A stretch of DNA of 64,000 bases from Caldicellulosiruptor morganii. GTDB lineage: Bacteria; Bacillota; Thermoanaerobacteria; Caldicellulosiruptorales; Caldicellulosiruptoraceae. The stretch is from positions 473,001 to 537,000 of the forward strand of contig NZ_CP113865.1 of the NCBI RefSeq assembly GCF_026810225.1, written 5' to 3'. The stretch's first letter is position 1, and the number at the start of each line of letters is the position of its first letter. The position numbers and the translations under genes were made by a program. The notes beneath the pieces were generated by a model, which did not search any database, had not been told where the DNA came from, and worked only from the letters and a program-made list of their open reading frames with translations. This document shows, piece after piece, positions 18,924-28,096 of the stretch.

Positions 18924-20273
18924 ATGGGAAGACTTTTTGGAACAGACGGTGTTCGGGGTATTGCAAATAAAGAGCTTACATGTGAGCTTGCGTTTGATTT
19001 GGGAAGAGCTGGTGCATATGTGCTCACCGAACCCGGGAAAAAACCTAAAATCCTGATTGGCAAAGATACGAGAATCTCATGCGATATGCTTGAGGCTGCA
19101 CTGTGTGCCGGGCTGACTTCTGTCGGAGCAGATGTGTATCTTGCAGGAGTTGTTACAACACCTGCTATAGCTCACCTGGTAAAATCGCACCGGTTTGATG
19201 CGGGAATTATGATTTCTGCATCGCACAATCCTTATGAGTTCAACGGTATTAAGTTTTTTAATTCACAGGGCTTCAAGCTTTCTGACCGGATTGAAGAGAG
19301 GATTGAGGACATTATTTTGAACAAAAAGTGGGATGAAGTGCCACACGCTCAGTTTGATGCAATAGGCAGAGTAAATAAAGCTGAGCTTGAAAATGACTAC
19401 AAGGGGTATCTAAAATCAACATTAAATGGTGCAAGCTTCAAGGGGCTTAAAATTGTCATGGACTGTGCAAATGGTGCAGCTTATAAGATAGCTCCGACGG
19501 TTTTTGAAGAACTTGGTGCAGAGGTTTTGGTGATAAACAACCAGCCAGATGGGACAAACATCAACAAAGAGTGTGGATCCACACATCTTGAGATGCTGAA
19601 GCAGGAGGTTGTGAAAAACAGGGCTGATTTTGGTATTGCGTATGATGGTGATGCGGACAGAACACTTTTTGTGGATGAAAATGGCGAGGTTGTTGATGGT
19701 GATAAGATTATGCTTCTTCTGGCAAAAGCTTTGAAGGATGAGGGAAAGCTAAAAAATAACACCCTTGTTGTGACAGTTATGAGCAACATGGGGCTTTTTG
19801 TTGCTGCAAAAGAGCTTGGGATAAATCTTGAGGTCACAAAAGTCGGAGACAGATATGTTCTTGAAAAGATGCTGGAAGGCGGATATTCAATTGGTGGTGA
19901 GCAGTCAGGGCACATAATACTTCTGGATTATGCAACAACAGGGGATGGGATTCTGACAAGTCTTCACCTGACAAAGCTAATAGTTAACACTAACAAAAAG
20001 CTTTCTGAGCTTGCAAAGATAATGAAAGTTTACCCCCAGGTGCTGGTAAATGCAAGAGTTGAAAACAGCAAAAAGGAGCTATACAAAGAAGATAGTGTTA
20101 TAATGGATGCAATTTCAGCCTTAGAGCACAAGTTCAATGGAAAAGGCAGGGTTTTAATAAGACCATCTGGTACAGAACCTTTGATAAGGGTTATGATTGA
20201 GGGCGAGGACTATGAGGAGATTAAAAAGGATGCCGAGGCTCTTGCAAAATTGATTGAATCAAGGCTTTCATGA
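18924..20273 (+). CDS. glmM: Phosphoglucosamine mutase
   Basis: Interconverts glucosamine-6-phosphate and glucosamine-1-phosphate, leading to UDP-N-acetylglucosamine for the cell wall. The N-terminal GRLFGTDGVRG is diagnostic. The phosphoserine loop is ISASHNPYEFNG, the metal-binding loop is YDGDADRT, the sugar-binding loop is GGEQSGH, and the phosphate-binding loop is RPSGTEPLIRV. The length of 449 residues is normal. ATG 18924 with AAGGAGG at good spacing is preferred over the overlapping TTG at 18921. It lies just upstream of glmS, which makes its substrate; the two are separated by the glmS ribozyme. Confidence 0.97.
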   Translation: MGRLFGTDGVRGIANKELTCELAFDLGRAGAYVLTEPGKKPKILIGKDTRISCDMLEAALCAGLTSVGADVYLAGVVTTPAIAHLVKSHRFDAGIMISASHNPYEFNGIKFFNSQGFKLSDRIEERIEDIILNKKWDEVPHAQFDAIGRVNKAELENDYKGYLKSTLNGASFKGLKIVMDCANGAAYKIAPTVFEELGAEVLVINNQPDGTNINKECGSTHLEMLKQEVVKNRADFGIAYDGDADRTLFVDENGEVVDGDKIMLLLAKALKDEGKLKNNTLVVTVMSNMGLFVAAKELGINLEVTKVGDRYVLEKMLEGGYSIGGEQSGHIILLDYATTGDGILTSLHLTKLIVNTNKKLSELAKIMKVYPQVLVNARVENSKKELYKEDSVIMDAISALEHKFNGKGRVLIRPSGTEPLIRVMIEGEDYEEIKKDAEALAKLIESRLS

Positions 20274-20337
20274 TAATCTTCTGAGTTTTAGGATGTAACC
20301 TTATGGTCATCTTCACCTGACACTTTTTTTTTATTTA

Positions 20338-20513
20338 AGCGCCAGGACCTCTGGAAGTTATAGCGCTGCTTTATTTTGCGCATTTTTCCAGAGGTTGACG
20401 AGGACCGGGGAGGATCGAGGTTGTCGGCGGGTGCCCCGGCGGGGTTTTGCCTTTTTCCTCGTAACTTTCTGCTACAAACCCCGGAAGGTAACTTCCAGGA
20501 CAAAAGCAGAAAG
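20338..20513 (+). ncRNA. glmS ribozyme (glucosamine-6-phosphate-activated)
   Basis: Self-cleaving riboswitch in the glmS leader. The cleavage motif AAGCGCCAGGACC places cleavage between A20338 and G20339. P1 is formed by ACCTCTGGAA and TTCCAGAGGT. The conserved core GACGAGGACCGGGG and GTCGGCGGGTGCCCCGGCGG are present. P4 (CTTTCTGCT/AGCAGAAAG) and P4.1 (GGAAG-GTAA-CTTCC) close the 3' part. Glucosamine-6-phosphate acts as cofactor, and cleavage destabilises the glmS message, giving feedback control. Confidence 0.96.
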
Positions 20514-20598
20514 AAAAAGGCTAAAGGCTTTTTTATTTGTTACGGGTGTGTGGCAGCTTGGAAATTAAATATAAGGCTCAGGAGGAGGCAAAAAAACA

Positions 20599-22434
20599 AT
20601 GTGCGGAATTGTTGGTTATGTTGGCACAAAAAGCTGCGTTCCTGTTTTACTCTCCGGGCTTAAAAGGCTTGAGTACAGAGGATATGACTCTGCCGGTGTG
20701 GCAGTTATTGATATAGATAAACAGAAGATTGATATAGTTAAGACAAAAGGAAGACTTGCTACTCTGGAAGAAAAGCTAAAAGAGAACCCCATTGATGGTT
20801 TTGCCGGGATTGGTCACACAAGGTGGGCAACGCATGGTGAGCCGTCCGATGAGAATTCGCACCCGCATATGAGCCAGAACGGCAGAATTGCAATTGTCCA
20901 CAACGGGATTATAGAAAATTATTTAAAGTTAAAGGAGTTTTTGATTAAAAAAGGCTTTGAATTTGCTTCCGAGACAGATACAGAGGTTGTTGCACATCTT
21001 ATTGAATACTATTATGATGGTGACATTGTGGATGCGTTTATAAAAACGCTTGAGAAGATTCAGGGGTCATACGCTTTAGGAGTGCTTTGCCTTGACAATC
21101 CCGATATGATTCTGGCAGCAAGAAAAGACAGTCCTTTGATTGTAGGATTGGGTCAGGGTGAGAATTTCATTGCCTCGGACATTCCGGCAATTTTGGAGTA
21201 CACAAGGGATACCTATATCCTGGAAGAGAATGAGATAGCAATTATCACAAAAGACAGGGTGGAGGTTATAAATCCCGAAAAGGAGCAGATTAAAAAAGAT
21301 GTATTCCACGTTACATGGGATGTTTCATCAGCTGAAAAAGGCGGCTATGAGCACTTTATGATAAAGGAGATAATGGAGCAGCCAAAGGCGGTAAGGGACA
21401 CGCTGACAGGCAGGCTTCCAGATAGCAGCTTTGAGGTAAACCTGGATGGCATAAAGATAACAAAAGAGGATTTGCAAAAACTTCACAAAATATTTATAGT
21501 TGCATGTGGCACAGCATACCATGCAGGGATTGTGGGCAAATATGTGATTGAGAGGCTCACAAGAATACCTGTTGAGGTTGACATTGCAAGCGAGTTTCGC
21601 TACAGAGACCCCATTGTTGATGAGAATACTCTTACAATTGTTATTTCTCAGTCGGGTGAGACAATTGACACTCTTGTTGCAATGAGAGAGGCAAAGGCAA
21701 AAGGTTCAAGGACGCTTGGAATTGTCAACGTTGTTGGCTCATCCATAGCAAGAGAGGTGGATGATTGCCTCTATACATGGGCAGGGCCCGAGATTGCCGT
21801 TGCATCTACCAAGGCTTACACAACGCAGCTTATTTGCCTTTATCTTATTGCTCTTGACTTTGCAACAAAGCTTGGAACAATATCAAATGATGAGTTTGCA
21901 AAGATAAGAGATGAGATAAAAAGACTTCCTGAAAAAATAGAGTATGTCCTTACACACAAAGAGAATATTCAAAAGTATGCATCAGAGCATTTTAACGCAA
22001 AGGACATCTTCTATTTGGGTCGTGGCTTGGACTTTGCAGTTGCAATGGAAGGGTCACTCAAATTAAAAGAGATTTCATACATTCACTCAGAAGCATATGC
22101 AGCAGGTGAGCTAAAGCATGGAACAATTGCACTGATTGAAGATAGGACATTTGTAATTGCGCTTGCAACACAGGAAAAGCTTTTTGAAAAGATGGTGAGC
22201 AACATAAAAGAGGTAAAATCCCGTGGTGCGGTTGTGCTCTCTGTTGCACAGGAGGGGAATACTGCCATAGAAGATGTGTCAGACCATGTTTTATATATTC
22301 CGAAGACACTTGACATCCTGGCACCCGTTTTGACGGTTGTGCCACTTCAGCTTTTTGCATACTACACAGCAGTGCAAAGAGGCTGCGATGTTGACAAACC
22401 AAGGAATTTGGCAAAGAGTGTGACTGTGGAGTAA
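20599..22434 (+). CDS. glmS: Glutamine-fructose-6-phosphate aminotransferase (isomerising)
   Basis: Makes glucosamine-6-phosphate from fructose-6-phosphate and glutamine, the first step toward UDP-GlcNAc. The class II glutaminase domain begins MCGIVGYVG with the catalytic Cys after the removed Met, and contains GHTRWATHG and HNGIIENY. Two SIS domains follow, with SQSGETIDT, AVASTKAYTTQ and the C-terminal PRNLAKSVTVE. The length of 611 residues is standard. GGAGGAGG lies about 10 bases before the ATG. Expression is controlled by the ribozyme immediately upstream. Confidence 0.97.
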   Translation: MCGIVGYVGTKSCVPVLLSGLKRLEYRGYDSAGVAVIDIDKQKIDIVKTKGRLATLEEKLKENPIDGFAGIGHTRWATHGEPSDENSHPHMSQNGRIAIVHNGIIENYLKLKEFLIKKGFEFASETDTEVVAHLIEYYYDGDIVDAFIKTLEKIQGSYALGVLCLDNPDMILAARKDSPLIVGLGQGENFIASDIPAILEYTRDTYILEENEIAIITKDRVEVINPEKEQIKKDVFHVTWDVSSAEKGGYEHFMIKEIMEQPKAVRDTLTGRLPDSSFEVNLDGIKITKEDLQKLHKIFIVACGTAYHAGIVGKYVIERLTRIPVEVDIASEFRYRDPIVDENTLTIVISQSGETIDTLVAMREAKAKGSRTLGIVNVVGSSIAREVDDCLYTWAGPEIAVASTKAYTTQLICLYLIALDFATKLGTISNDEFAKIRDEIKRLPEKIEYVLTHKENIQKYASEHFNAKDIFYLGRGLDFAVAMEGSLKLKEISYIHSEAYAAGELKHGTIALIEDRTFVIALATQEKLFEKMVSNIKEVKSRGAVVLSVAQEGNTAIEDVSDHVLYIPKTLDILAPVLTVVPLQLFAYYTAVQRGCDVDKPRNLAKSVTVE

Positions 22435-22450
22435 GAGCAAGATAAAATAA

Positions 22451-22508
22451 AAGGGATAAGTGATAAAGCCTTGCTTATATAAAGGCTTTGCGCCACTTAT
22501 CCCTTTTT
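22451..22508 (+). terminator. Intrinsic terminator of glmS
   Basis: AAGGGATAAGTG pairs with CACTTATCCCTT, enclosing an inner AAAGCC/GGCTTT stem, and is followed by TTTTT. Confidence 0.85.
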
Positions 22509-22547
22509 GGTTTTATTAGCTTTTTTTGGAAGTAGCAAGGGCAAAAT

Positions 22548-24566
22548 TCACTTAACCTGTGCAGTTAATGTTATCCTGGATTTTTTGTTGACATCATTTG
22601 AGGTTATTGTTATATAGGCTGACTTTGTTCCCCTGGTTTTTGGCTTTAATATTACATTGAATGAAATCTTTTCTTTTGGCTTTAGAATTTTGTTTATTAC
22701 TTTATTTGCCTCAAATGAAAATTCATCAGTATCAGTACCACCGATGGTTGCAGCTGAAATTTTCAGGTTTGCAGAACCTAAGTTAGATATTGTAATAGTC
22801 TTTTTATAGGTATTGCCAATGGATACTGTGCCGAAGTTAACATTTTTTTCGCTTATGCTGATTATGCCTGAAGGATTTAATGCATTGCATATTAATTGTA
22901 TCTGCAGGTGACTTTTTAAAGGGTCATTGGATGTTATGTTGAGTGTGGCTTTTTTCAGTCCTGCAGTTTTTGGATTGGCTATTATAACCAGTTGTTCTTT
23001 CTGCTTTGATTTTATAGATGTTAAAGTATTTTTCAGTTTGAAATCTGAGCTATTTGCCCCTGTAATTGAAATACTGTCTATTTTCAACATTCCAAGTCCA
23101 TTGTTTGAAATATTAAGAACCAAACTTTGTGAGGAATTTGCTTTAACATTGCCAAAATTCAAAGTCTGCTTTTCAACCTGTATTTCCGGTCTTAATGAAA
23201 TGGCAGTATTTATAGAAAAATCTGTTTTGACAGCAAAGTATTTTGTTATATCCATGCTTTTTGTGGTATTATATTTATAATTAAAATCACTTGGCCCGAC
23301 ACCTTCAACCGTTTTGATTTCAACCTGTTTAATTTCAATATCGTTTATTGGTTTGCCAACAAAAAACTCTCTGTTGTTGTTATCAACAAAATTTGCATCA
23401 CCTGTTGAATTAACTACAGCAAGAGAATTATATCCAGTATAGCATAACATGTCTGAAGAAGGATTGAGAACTTTGAAAATTTCCCAGCTGCCATAGTTTT
23501 TTGCCCATTTTATATCCCCTTTTTCGGACACCTTTATAACTGTCATTCCAACAGTAGAATATCCGTTTTTTAAAGTAACAAAAGCACCATTATCCAAGGA
23601 TGGGCAAATGTTGGTTGTAATACCTGATTCGGATTTTAAAAGCTTGCCCCAGATAACATTTCCATTGTCATCTATTTTGAATATAAAAGGCATCCGACTT
23701 TCTGTATCTCCGGCACATATAAAACCATCGTCTACCTGAATATATTTAATTTCGGTGATATTGAGGTTCTTTTTGGCTTCGGGATAGTAAAGGTAATACG
23801 CTTTTGACCAGAGTAGACTCCTGTTTGCATCGTATCTTTTCAAAGTATCGAACCAGCCATTGTCTCTGTAATACATATTAGCTTGATAAATATAACTATT
23901 ATCGTCCAATTTCTTAAAATATTTTCTGGTATACCAGCCTACTCCATCAACATTAAATTCACTTATAACATTGCCCTTGCTGTCAATATCAAGAGAAAAA
24001 CCGGCTGTTACATTTTCGCTTGATACTCGCACAATGCCTGAGATTGATATTGAATTGTCTTCATTTTCAACGACGTTACATGGCCACGTCTGTTCATTGT
24101 TAGTTTCTCTGCCAAATGCCTTAAACCACCTTATATTTCCATTTGGTAGGATGTTAAGAGCTATTAGTTCTTCAGCGCCATCTTTGTTGTTAAAATTTGA
24201 TTTTGAGTAACCGACCGCCAGATAGCTTTCATCGCTAAGCTCTATTACATTGGTAAATCGGTTGTGGACTGTAGCTAAGTCTTTTTTGAGCTCAAACATC
24301 TTTGCCCAAATGATTTTGCCATTTTTATCTACTTTTAAGATTGCAGGATGACACGATCCAGTGTAAGGTGAAACGGTAACAGCCCCTACCAGTACAAAAT
24401 TGCCATCTGAAGTGTACATTGAGTTGTCTATGCCAAATCCTCCAAACCATTCTTTTACGGGTGTATTGAATTTTTCAGCAAAGGGGAAAAATTTGCTGTC
24501 AGCAAAAACAGAGGTAAAGCTGAGAAGTAATAAAGCAATGAGGAGTAGGAGAAAGATTCGTTTCAT
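22548..24566 (-). CDS. Secreted protein with propeller-like region and two HYDIN/ASPM-type domains
   Basis: Exported protein of 672 residues with a clear signal peptide ending near VFADSKF (residue 22). Residues about 35-400 hold repeats of the pattern KVDKNGKIIWAK and KVSEKGDIKWAKNYG, typical of beta-propeller-like blades. The C-terminus has two immunoglobulin-like choice-of-anchor-D (ASPM/HYDIN) domains beginning LNFGNVKANSSQSL and VNFGTVSIGNTYKK. No catalytic motif or cell-wall anchor is visible. Function unknown; binding of a surface polymer or protein is a reasonable guess. It is transcribed divergently from the HTH gene at 24688, which may regulate it. Confidence 0.78.
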   Translation of the reverse strand: MKRIFLLLLIALLLLSFTSVFADSKFFPFAEKFNTPVKEWFGGFGIDNSMYTSDGNFVLVGAVTVSPYTGSCHPAILKVDKNGKIIWAKMFELKKDLATVHNRFTNVIELSDESYLAVGYSKSNFNNKDGAEELIALNILPNGNIRWFKAFGRETNNEQTWPCNVVENEDNSISISGIVRVSSENVTAGFSLDIDSKGNVISEFNVDGVGWYTRKYFKKLDDNSYIYQANMYYRDNGWFDTLKRYDANRSLLWSKAYYLYYPEAKKNLNITEIKYIQVDDGFICAGDTESRMPFIFKIDDNGNVIWGKLLKSESGITTNICPSLDNGAFVTLKNGYSTVGMTVIKVSEKGDIKWAKNYGSWEIFKVLNPSSDMLCYTGYNSLAVVNSTGDANFVDNNNREFFVGKPINDIEIKQVEIKTVEGVGPSDFNYKYNTTKSMDITKYFAVKTDFSINTAISLRPEIQVEKQTLNFGNVKANSSQSLVLNISNNGLGMLKIDSISITGANSSDFKLKNTLTSIKSKQKEQLVIIANPKTAGLKKATLNITSNDPLKSHLQIQLICNALNPSGIISISEKNVNFGTVSIGNTYKKTITISNLGSANLKISAATIGGTDTDEFSFEANKVINKILKPKEKISFNVILKPKTRGTKSAYITITSNDVNKKSRITLTAQVK

Positions 24567-24624
24567 AATTTTTCATCCTTTCAAAATTGATTTATGTTTT
24601 TACTATAAGTCTAATGACAGATAA

Positions 24625-24664
24625 ATTCAATAGTTTGAATATATTTGTCCATGACATTTAAATG
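24625..24664. promoter_or_regulatory. Inverted repeats in the divergent control region
   Basis: Two palindromes lie between the divergent genes: ATTCAATAGTTTGAAT (24625-24640, 6-base arms) and CATTTAAATG (24655-24664). Either could be an operator for the HTH protein encoded next to it. Confidence 0.35.
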
Positions 24665-24687
24665 ACAAAAAGAGGGGATATATAATT

Positions 24688-26064
24688 ATGAGCAATTTGG
24701 GGAATAAGCTTGAGCTTTTGATGAAGGTTTTAAATATCAGAACTTCCGATTTAGCAAGGTTTTTATACATTGATCCTTCTTTGATCAGTAAATGGAAGAA
24801 TAATAAAAGAATCTTGCATCCGGATTCAGAACATGCTAAGCTACTGGTTGATTATTTGGTTAATAAAATTGATGATAGTAATATTCAAAAATTAAAATTT
24901 ATTATTTCTGATATAGATGATAAATCACTATCAACTGGCGAAATAATATTTGAGTGGTTGTTCAATAGCAAAGAAAATGTAGTAGGTGAATTTTCAGGAA
25001 TATACAATCCAGTATTAAAAGCATGTTCTGTATATTACGGGAACGAAGGCAGAAAAGAAGCTGTTATTAGATTTTTGGGAGAAGGGAGAAAAAGCAAACC
25101 TACTGAAATGCTACTTTTAAGCCAGGAAGATATGACATGGCTTTTGTCTGACAGCAAATTTTTAGAATGCTGGGAAGAATTGATGAGAGAAAATTTATAT
25201 AACCAGCACAGGATTAAGATTGTTCATACAGTGGACAGAGATTTAAATAGTTTATCTACTATATATAGAAAGTGGATTAAATTATATTTTTGTGGAGATA
25301 TTGTATCTTATTATTTACCTCACTATACTGATAATATTATTAAAATTTCTATATTTGTTCTGAAAGATTGTTCAGCTATATTATCAATGTCAGTACAAGA
25401 CAGCAAGGATAGTATAACGTTTTATTTTGATGACAGAGAAACAGTGATTAATTTGCAAAAGATATTCAATAGTTATCTTAAAAGTTGCAGGAAATTGGTA
25501 TACAAAATAAAAAACATAGATGAAAGAGATATATATGATACTATTTTAGAGAAAGCTTCTCCCGGGCTAAATTATTACTATATTGGGACAATACCATATT
25601 ACCTGGATATCATCGAAACTAACAGAGATATAAAAGATAGAACTGCGCAGCATAAGATTATATTGTTTTTTGATAAACTAACTGATACGAAAGTTAAAAA
25701 TGATATTTATGACAACAGAGCGATGTTTGAAGAAAAAGTAAAATCAAAAGATAATATCGCAGTAAAATTACTTATAGAGAAAATAATAAAAAAATTAAAA
25801 GAAGATAAAAATTTTCAGGTGGCACTGATTAAAAGTCAAGCACTGGATTTTGATGGTGAAATTTTTATTTCAGGTGATAATCTGGCACTGGTGTTTGGGA
25901 CAGATGAAAAAACAAAACAGCCTGCCTATCTGGTATCTGAAAAACCCACAATTATAAATTCAATCATTCTCTCGATTGATAGAATATGGGAACAAATACC
26001 AAGAATAAATAGAGATAAAAAATGGGTAATAGAAAAATTAGAACTTTTATATAAAACTATATAA
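24688..26064 (+). CDS. HTH (XRE-like) protein with large unassigned C-terminal region
   Basis: 458 residues. The first about 65 form a helix-turn-helix of the XRE type (LARFLYIDPSLISKWKNNKR). The remaining about 390 residues match no family I recognise; they look globular and soluble, with no membrane segments and no nucleotide-binding or nuclease motif that I can see. The DNA is more AT-rich and richer in ATA/TTA codons than its neighbours, which suggests acquisition by transfer. AGAGGGG lies 10 bases before the ATG. A transcription regulator with a ligand- or protein-sensing domain, perhaps acting on the divergent secreted-protein gene, is the most economical reading. Confidence 0.6.
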   Translation: MSNLGNKLELLMKVLNIRTSDLARFLYIDPSLISKWKNNKRILHPDSEHAKLLVDYLVNKIDDSNIQKLKFIISDIDDKSLSTGEIIFEWLFNSKENVVGEFSGIYNPVLKACSVYYGNEGRKEAVIRFLGEGRKSKPTEMLLLSQEDMTWLLSDSKFLECWEELMRENLYNQHRIKIVHTVDRDLNSLSTIYRKWIKLYFCGDIVSYYLPHYTDNIIKISIFVLKDCSAILSMSVQDSKDSITFYFDDRETVINLQKIFNSYLKSCRKLVYKIKNIDERDIYDTILEKASPGLNYYYIGTIPYYLDIIETNRDIKDRTAQHKIILFFDKLTDTKVKNDIYDNRAMFEEKVKSKDNIAVKLLIEKIIKKLKEDKNFQVALIKSQALDFDGEIFISGDNLALVFGTDEKTKQPAYLVSEKPTIINSIILSIDRIWEQIPRINRDKKWVIEKLELLYKTI

Positions 26065-26299
26065 ATTCCAGAAACCATCTGTTCTCATCACAAAAAAGAT
26101 AAAGGACTTTTGAGCGGACAAGTATTTTATATCTTATGCCCTGTCCGCCAGATTTTAATGAGGCAGCATTTCTTTTTTCTATGATCTTATCAATTTCATA
26201 CGTTTTCCCATCCAGCCAGATAAATGAGATGGGAGTAATTTCTCCTTCCTTTGAAAAGTGTGCATAAACATCTACAAATATTTAATCAAATTTTTCCAC
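26057..26299 (-). pseudogene. Small conserved gene broken by an early stop
   Basis: On the minus strand a coherent frame of about 75 codons reads VDVYAHFSKEGEITPISFIW, then LDGKTYEIDKIIEKRNAASL and ends ENRWFLEFI. This has the look of a real soluble protein, similar to small conserved Firmicute hypotheticals. A TAA at 26282-26284 interrupts the frame five codons after the only plausible start (GTG 26299). A single AAA-to-TAA change would explain it, giving MEKFD then IFVDV in related intact copies. No start codon follows the stop in frame. The end overlaps the stop of the HTH gene by 8 bases. Confidence 0.6.
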
Positions 26300-26303
26300 C
26301 AAA

Positions 26304-26336
26304 ATTATTGCTTTTTCAACTTGAAAAGTCAATAAT
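26304..26336. repeat. Imperfect inverted repeat in the 26.1-26.6 kb gap
   Basis: TTATTGCTTTTTCAA and TTGAAAAGTCAATAA flank one base, with two mismatched positions. Just after it, ATG 26386 behind GGTGG opens a 26-codon frame ending at 26466 that I cannot identify; both may be control sequence or debris of a lost gene. Confidence 0.35.
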
Positions 26337-26496
26337 AATATCAGAAAATAAAGATGAAGTATAAAGATTTGGGTGGTGAAAAAATATGACTGAAAATCCT
26401 TTTACAAATTCTTTGAAATCACCGGAAATAAAAGATGTTACTATCGTAGTAATATTTGATTGTTAACAAAATTGGAAACAAGACTTCTGCCAATGC

Positions 26497-26540
26497 AAAA
26501 AAATAGGAGGCTGCGGGTTTTTTTCAGAACCGCAGCCCCT
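26497..26540 (-). terminator. Intrinsic terminator of the secreted hypothetical gene
   Basis: Read on the minus strand, GGCTGCGG and CCGCAGCC form the stem, followed after TCCTA by a run of seven T. Confidence 0.8.
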
Positions 26541-26571
26541 TTTGCTTGACTTTTGGAATAAAGTCACTACT

Positions 26572-27615
26572 TTATTTTAGCTGCTGAATCTTTGAAACAA
26601 AATCTTCTAAAAGCTTCAATATCCCTGCTAAATTTAGCTGACTGCTTTGTGATTTTATCATAGCCTGACTTATCTGCGGAAACTTCACATCATTTCCTGT
26701 TAGAATGTTGCTTATCTCAACTCTTGAAGAAACACCATTGCTGTTTGCAGGTATGTTTTTGATTATTATCTTCACAATTTTGTTTGTTTTTTGATCAAGG
26801 TAAAAACTTACTCTGTAATCGTCCAGCTTTAATGAGTTTACTGAGGAAGAAATTGCATTTTCAATCAGTTTTGTAATTTGATCTGCGTTAATTGAAGCAG
26901 GATCTACGTTTAAAGATTTTAAAGCCTGCTTTTCTTCATCTGTCAATGTCTTCAGATACAAGTCTATCATCGGCGAAAGCTGAGAAAGTATGGTTTTTGT
27001 ATTGGAAATCAAGAGATTCTTTACAGCTGGCTCCAGAATTTTTCCAGGAAGATTTGCTGTAAGTACATAGCAGTCAACATTTTTGCCAAAAGCCAGAGTT
27101 TTTGCTTTGTAAGCGCCTTTTATAATAGAAGATGCCTGAGAGCTGAGGTAGCTCAAAACCGCCTGATTGAACTTGTTCTGATTTTGAGAAAGTGGCATGT
27201 CTAACATATTTATCGAAAGCCATAAACTTGATGGAATAATATTTTCTACATATTTGTTGTCTTTTGTATCCAGAGTATAAACCTTTTGCCCATTTACATA
27301 AGTTGTTGAGGATAAATTTCCTTTCCTGGCATAAACAAAAAATCTCTTGTTTTTCCTGTCTGCAGATATTTTGTAGCTATTTGTTTTATTCACTGCAATG
27401 TTTACACCAAATCCTAAGGATTTTTGGCCCCTTGATGTTGTAATGATGTCACAGGAAATAGGTGTGTCAACATTTAAAAGCCTGGAAAGTTCGGACTTAA
27501 ATGATGTTTTCAGTGAATTTGAAGAAGTTTGTAAAGCAATGGCAAATGAGCTCAAGTTGAAAAGCAAAAAGAAAGCTGCTGCAACAACGCAAAAAATCTT
27601 TTTAAACCCTTTCAT
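26572..27615 (-). CDS. Secreted hypothetical protein
   Basis: 347 residues with a signal peptide (residues 1 to about 28, cleavage near AIALQ). There is no lipobox cysteine at the cleavage site. The mature part has YKISADRKNKRFFVYA and a later VSFYLDQKTNKIVKIIIKN, a pattern seen in LolA/LppX-like lipid-binding beta-sheets, but similarity is too slight for assignment. GGAGGTG lies 6 bases before the ATG. It stands alone between its own terminator and an AT-rich upstream region. Function unknown. Confidence 0.7.
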   Translation of the reverse strand: MKGFKKIFCVVAAAFFLLFNLSSFAIALQTSSNSLKTSFKSELSRLLNVDTPISCDIITTSRGQKSLGFGVNIAVNKTNSYKISADRKNKRFFVYARKGNLSSTTYVNGQKVYTLDTKDNKYVENIIPSSLWLSINMLDMPLSQNQNKFNQAVLSYLSSQASSIIKGAYKAKTLAFGKNVDCYVLTANLPGKILEPAVKNLLISNTKTILSQLSPMIDLYLKTLTDEEKQALKSLNVDPASINADQITKLIENAISSSVNSLKLDDYRVSFYLDQKTNKIVKIIIKNIPANSNGVSSRVEISNILTGNDVKFPQISQAMIKSQSSQLNLAGILKLLEDFVSKIQQLK

Positions 27616-27772
27616 TTTCTCACCTCCAGAACCTTTAATTCAAACTCTGATTTGCAACTCTACTATAAATAATTATAACATCTTTTTTAAAAAAATGACC
27701 ATTAGTTTTCTCTTTTGTTTTTTTAGCTTTTTTCAATCTTATTTTTAATAGTCTGCACACTTATGTTTGTGA

Positions 27773-27955
27773 TATCTGAAGCTTGTAAATGGCATGAAGC
27801 TGGGCATAGCTGTTGAAAGATTCCTGGGGAATGAAGAGTTTGTAATAAAACCTCTTCCTAAGTCCATAGAAGGCAATAAACTGCTGCTTGGTACAACTAT
27901 AGACTATGAAGGGAATGTTGTAATTGTTTTGAATCCGGAGTACTTTAAAATGTAA
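27773..27955 (+). pseudogene. CheW-like C-terminal fragment of a CheA kinase
   Basis: The frame reads LVNGMKLGIAVERFLGNEE, FVIKPLPKSI and GNVVIVLNPEYF before a stop. This is the usual end of the CheW-like regulatory domain of CheA (VDRLLG, EEVVIKPL, and the final strand). A TGA at 27770-27772 closes the frame upstream and nothing chemotaxis-like precedes it. It is a leftover of a deleted gene, directly next to the second MITE-like copy. Confidence 0.65.
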
Positions 27956-27966
27956 GAGTATTTAAG

Positions 27967-28089
27967 GAGGGGGCTATCCAAAAAGATAATTGGATAGTCC
28001 CCTTTCTTACAATATATAGTTTTTTGACTTATTTAATTTTTCTATATGTCGTGGAATAAAATTTTAAAATTTTGTTTTTAGACAGCCTC
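27967..28089 (-). repeat. MITE-like dispersed repeat, copy B
   Basis: Inverted second copy of the element at 6052-6175. On the minus strand it begins GAGGCTGTCTAAAAACAAAA and ends with the hairpin CTATCCAA/TTGGATAG inside GGGG/CCCC. As in copy A it lies between convergent reading directions. The middle is diverged, mainly by substitutions and short indels. Confidence 0.72.
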
Positions 28090-28096
28090 GTTCATA

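Noticed and set aside
20288-20663. Open frames on both strands over the glmS leader
   Set aside because: They lie inside the glmS ribozyme and have no ribosome site or family similarity.
24688-26064. HTH protein as part of a phage-defence system
   Set aside because: No nuclease, NTPase or toxin motif is visible in it, and its neighbours are not defence genes.
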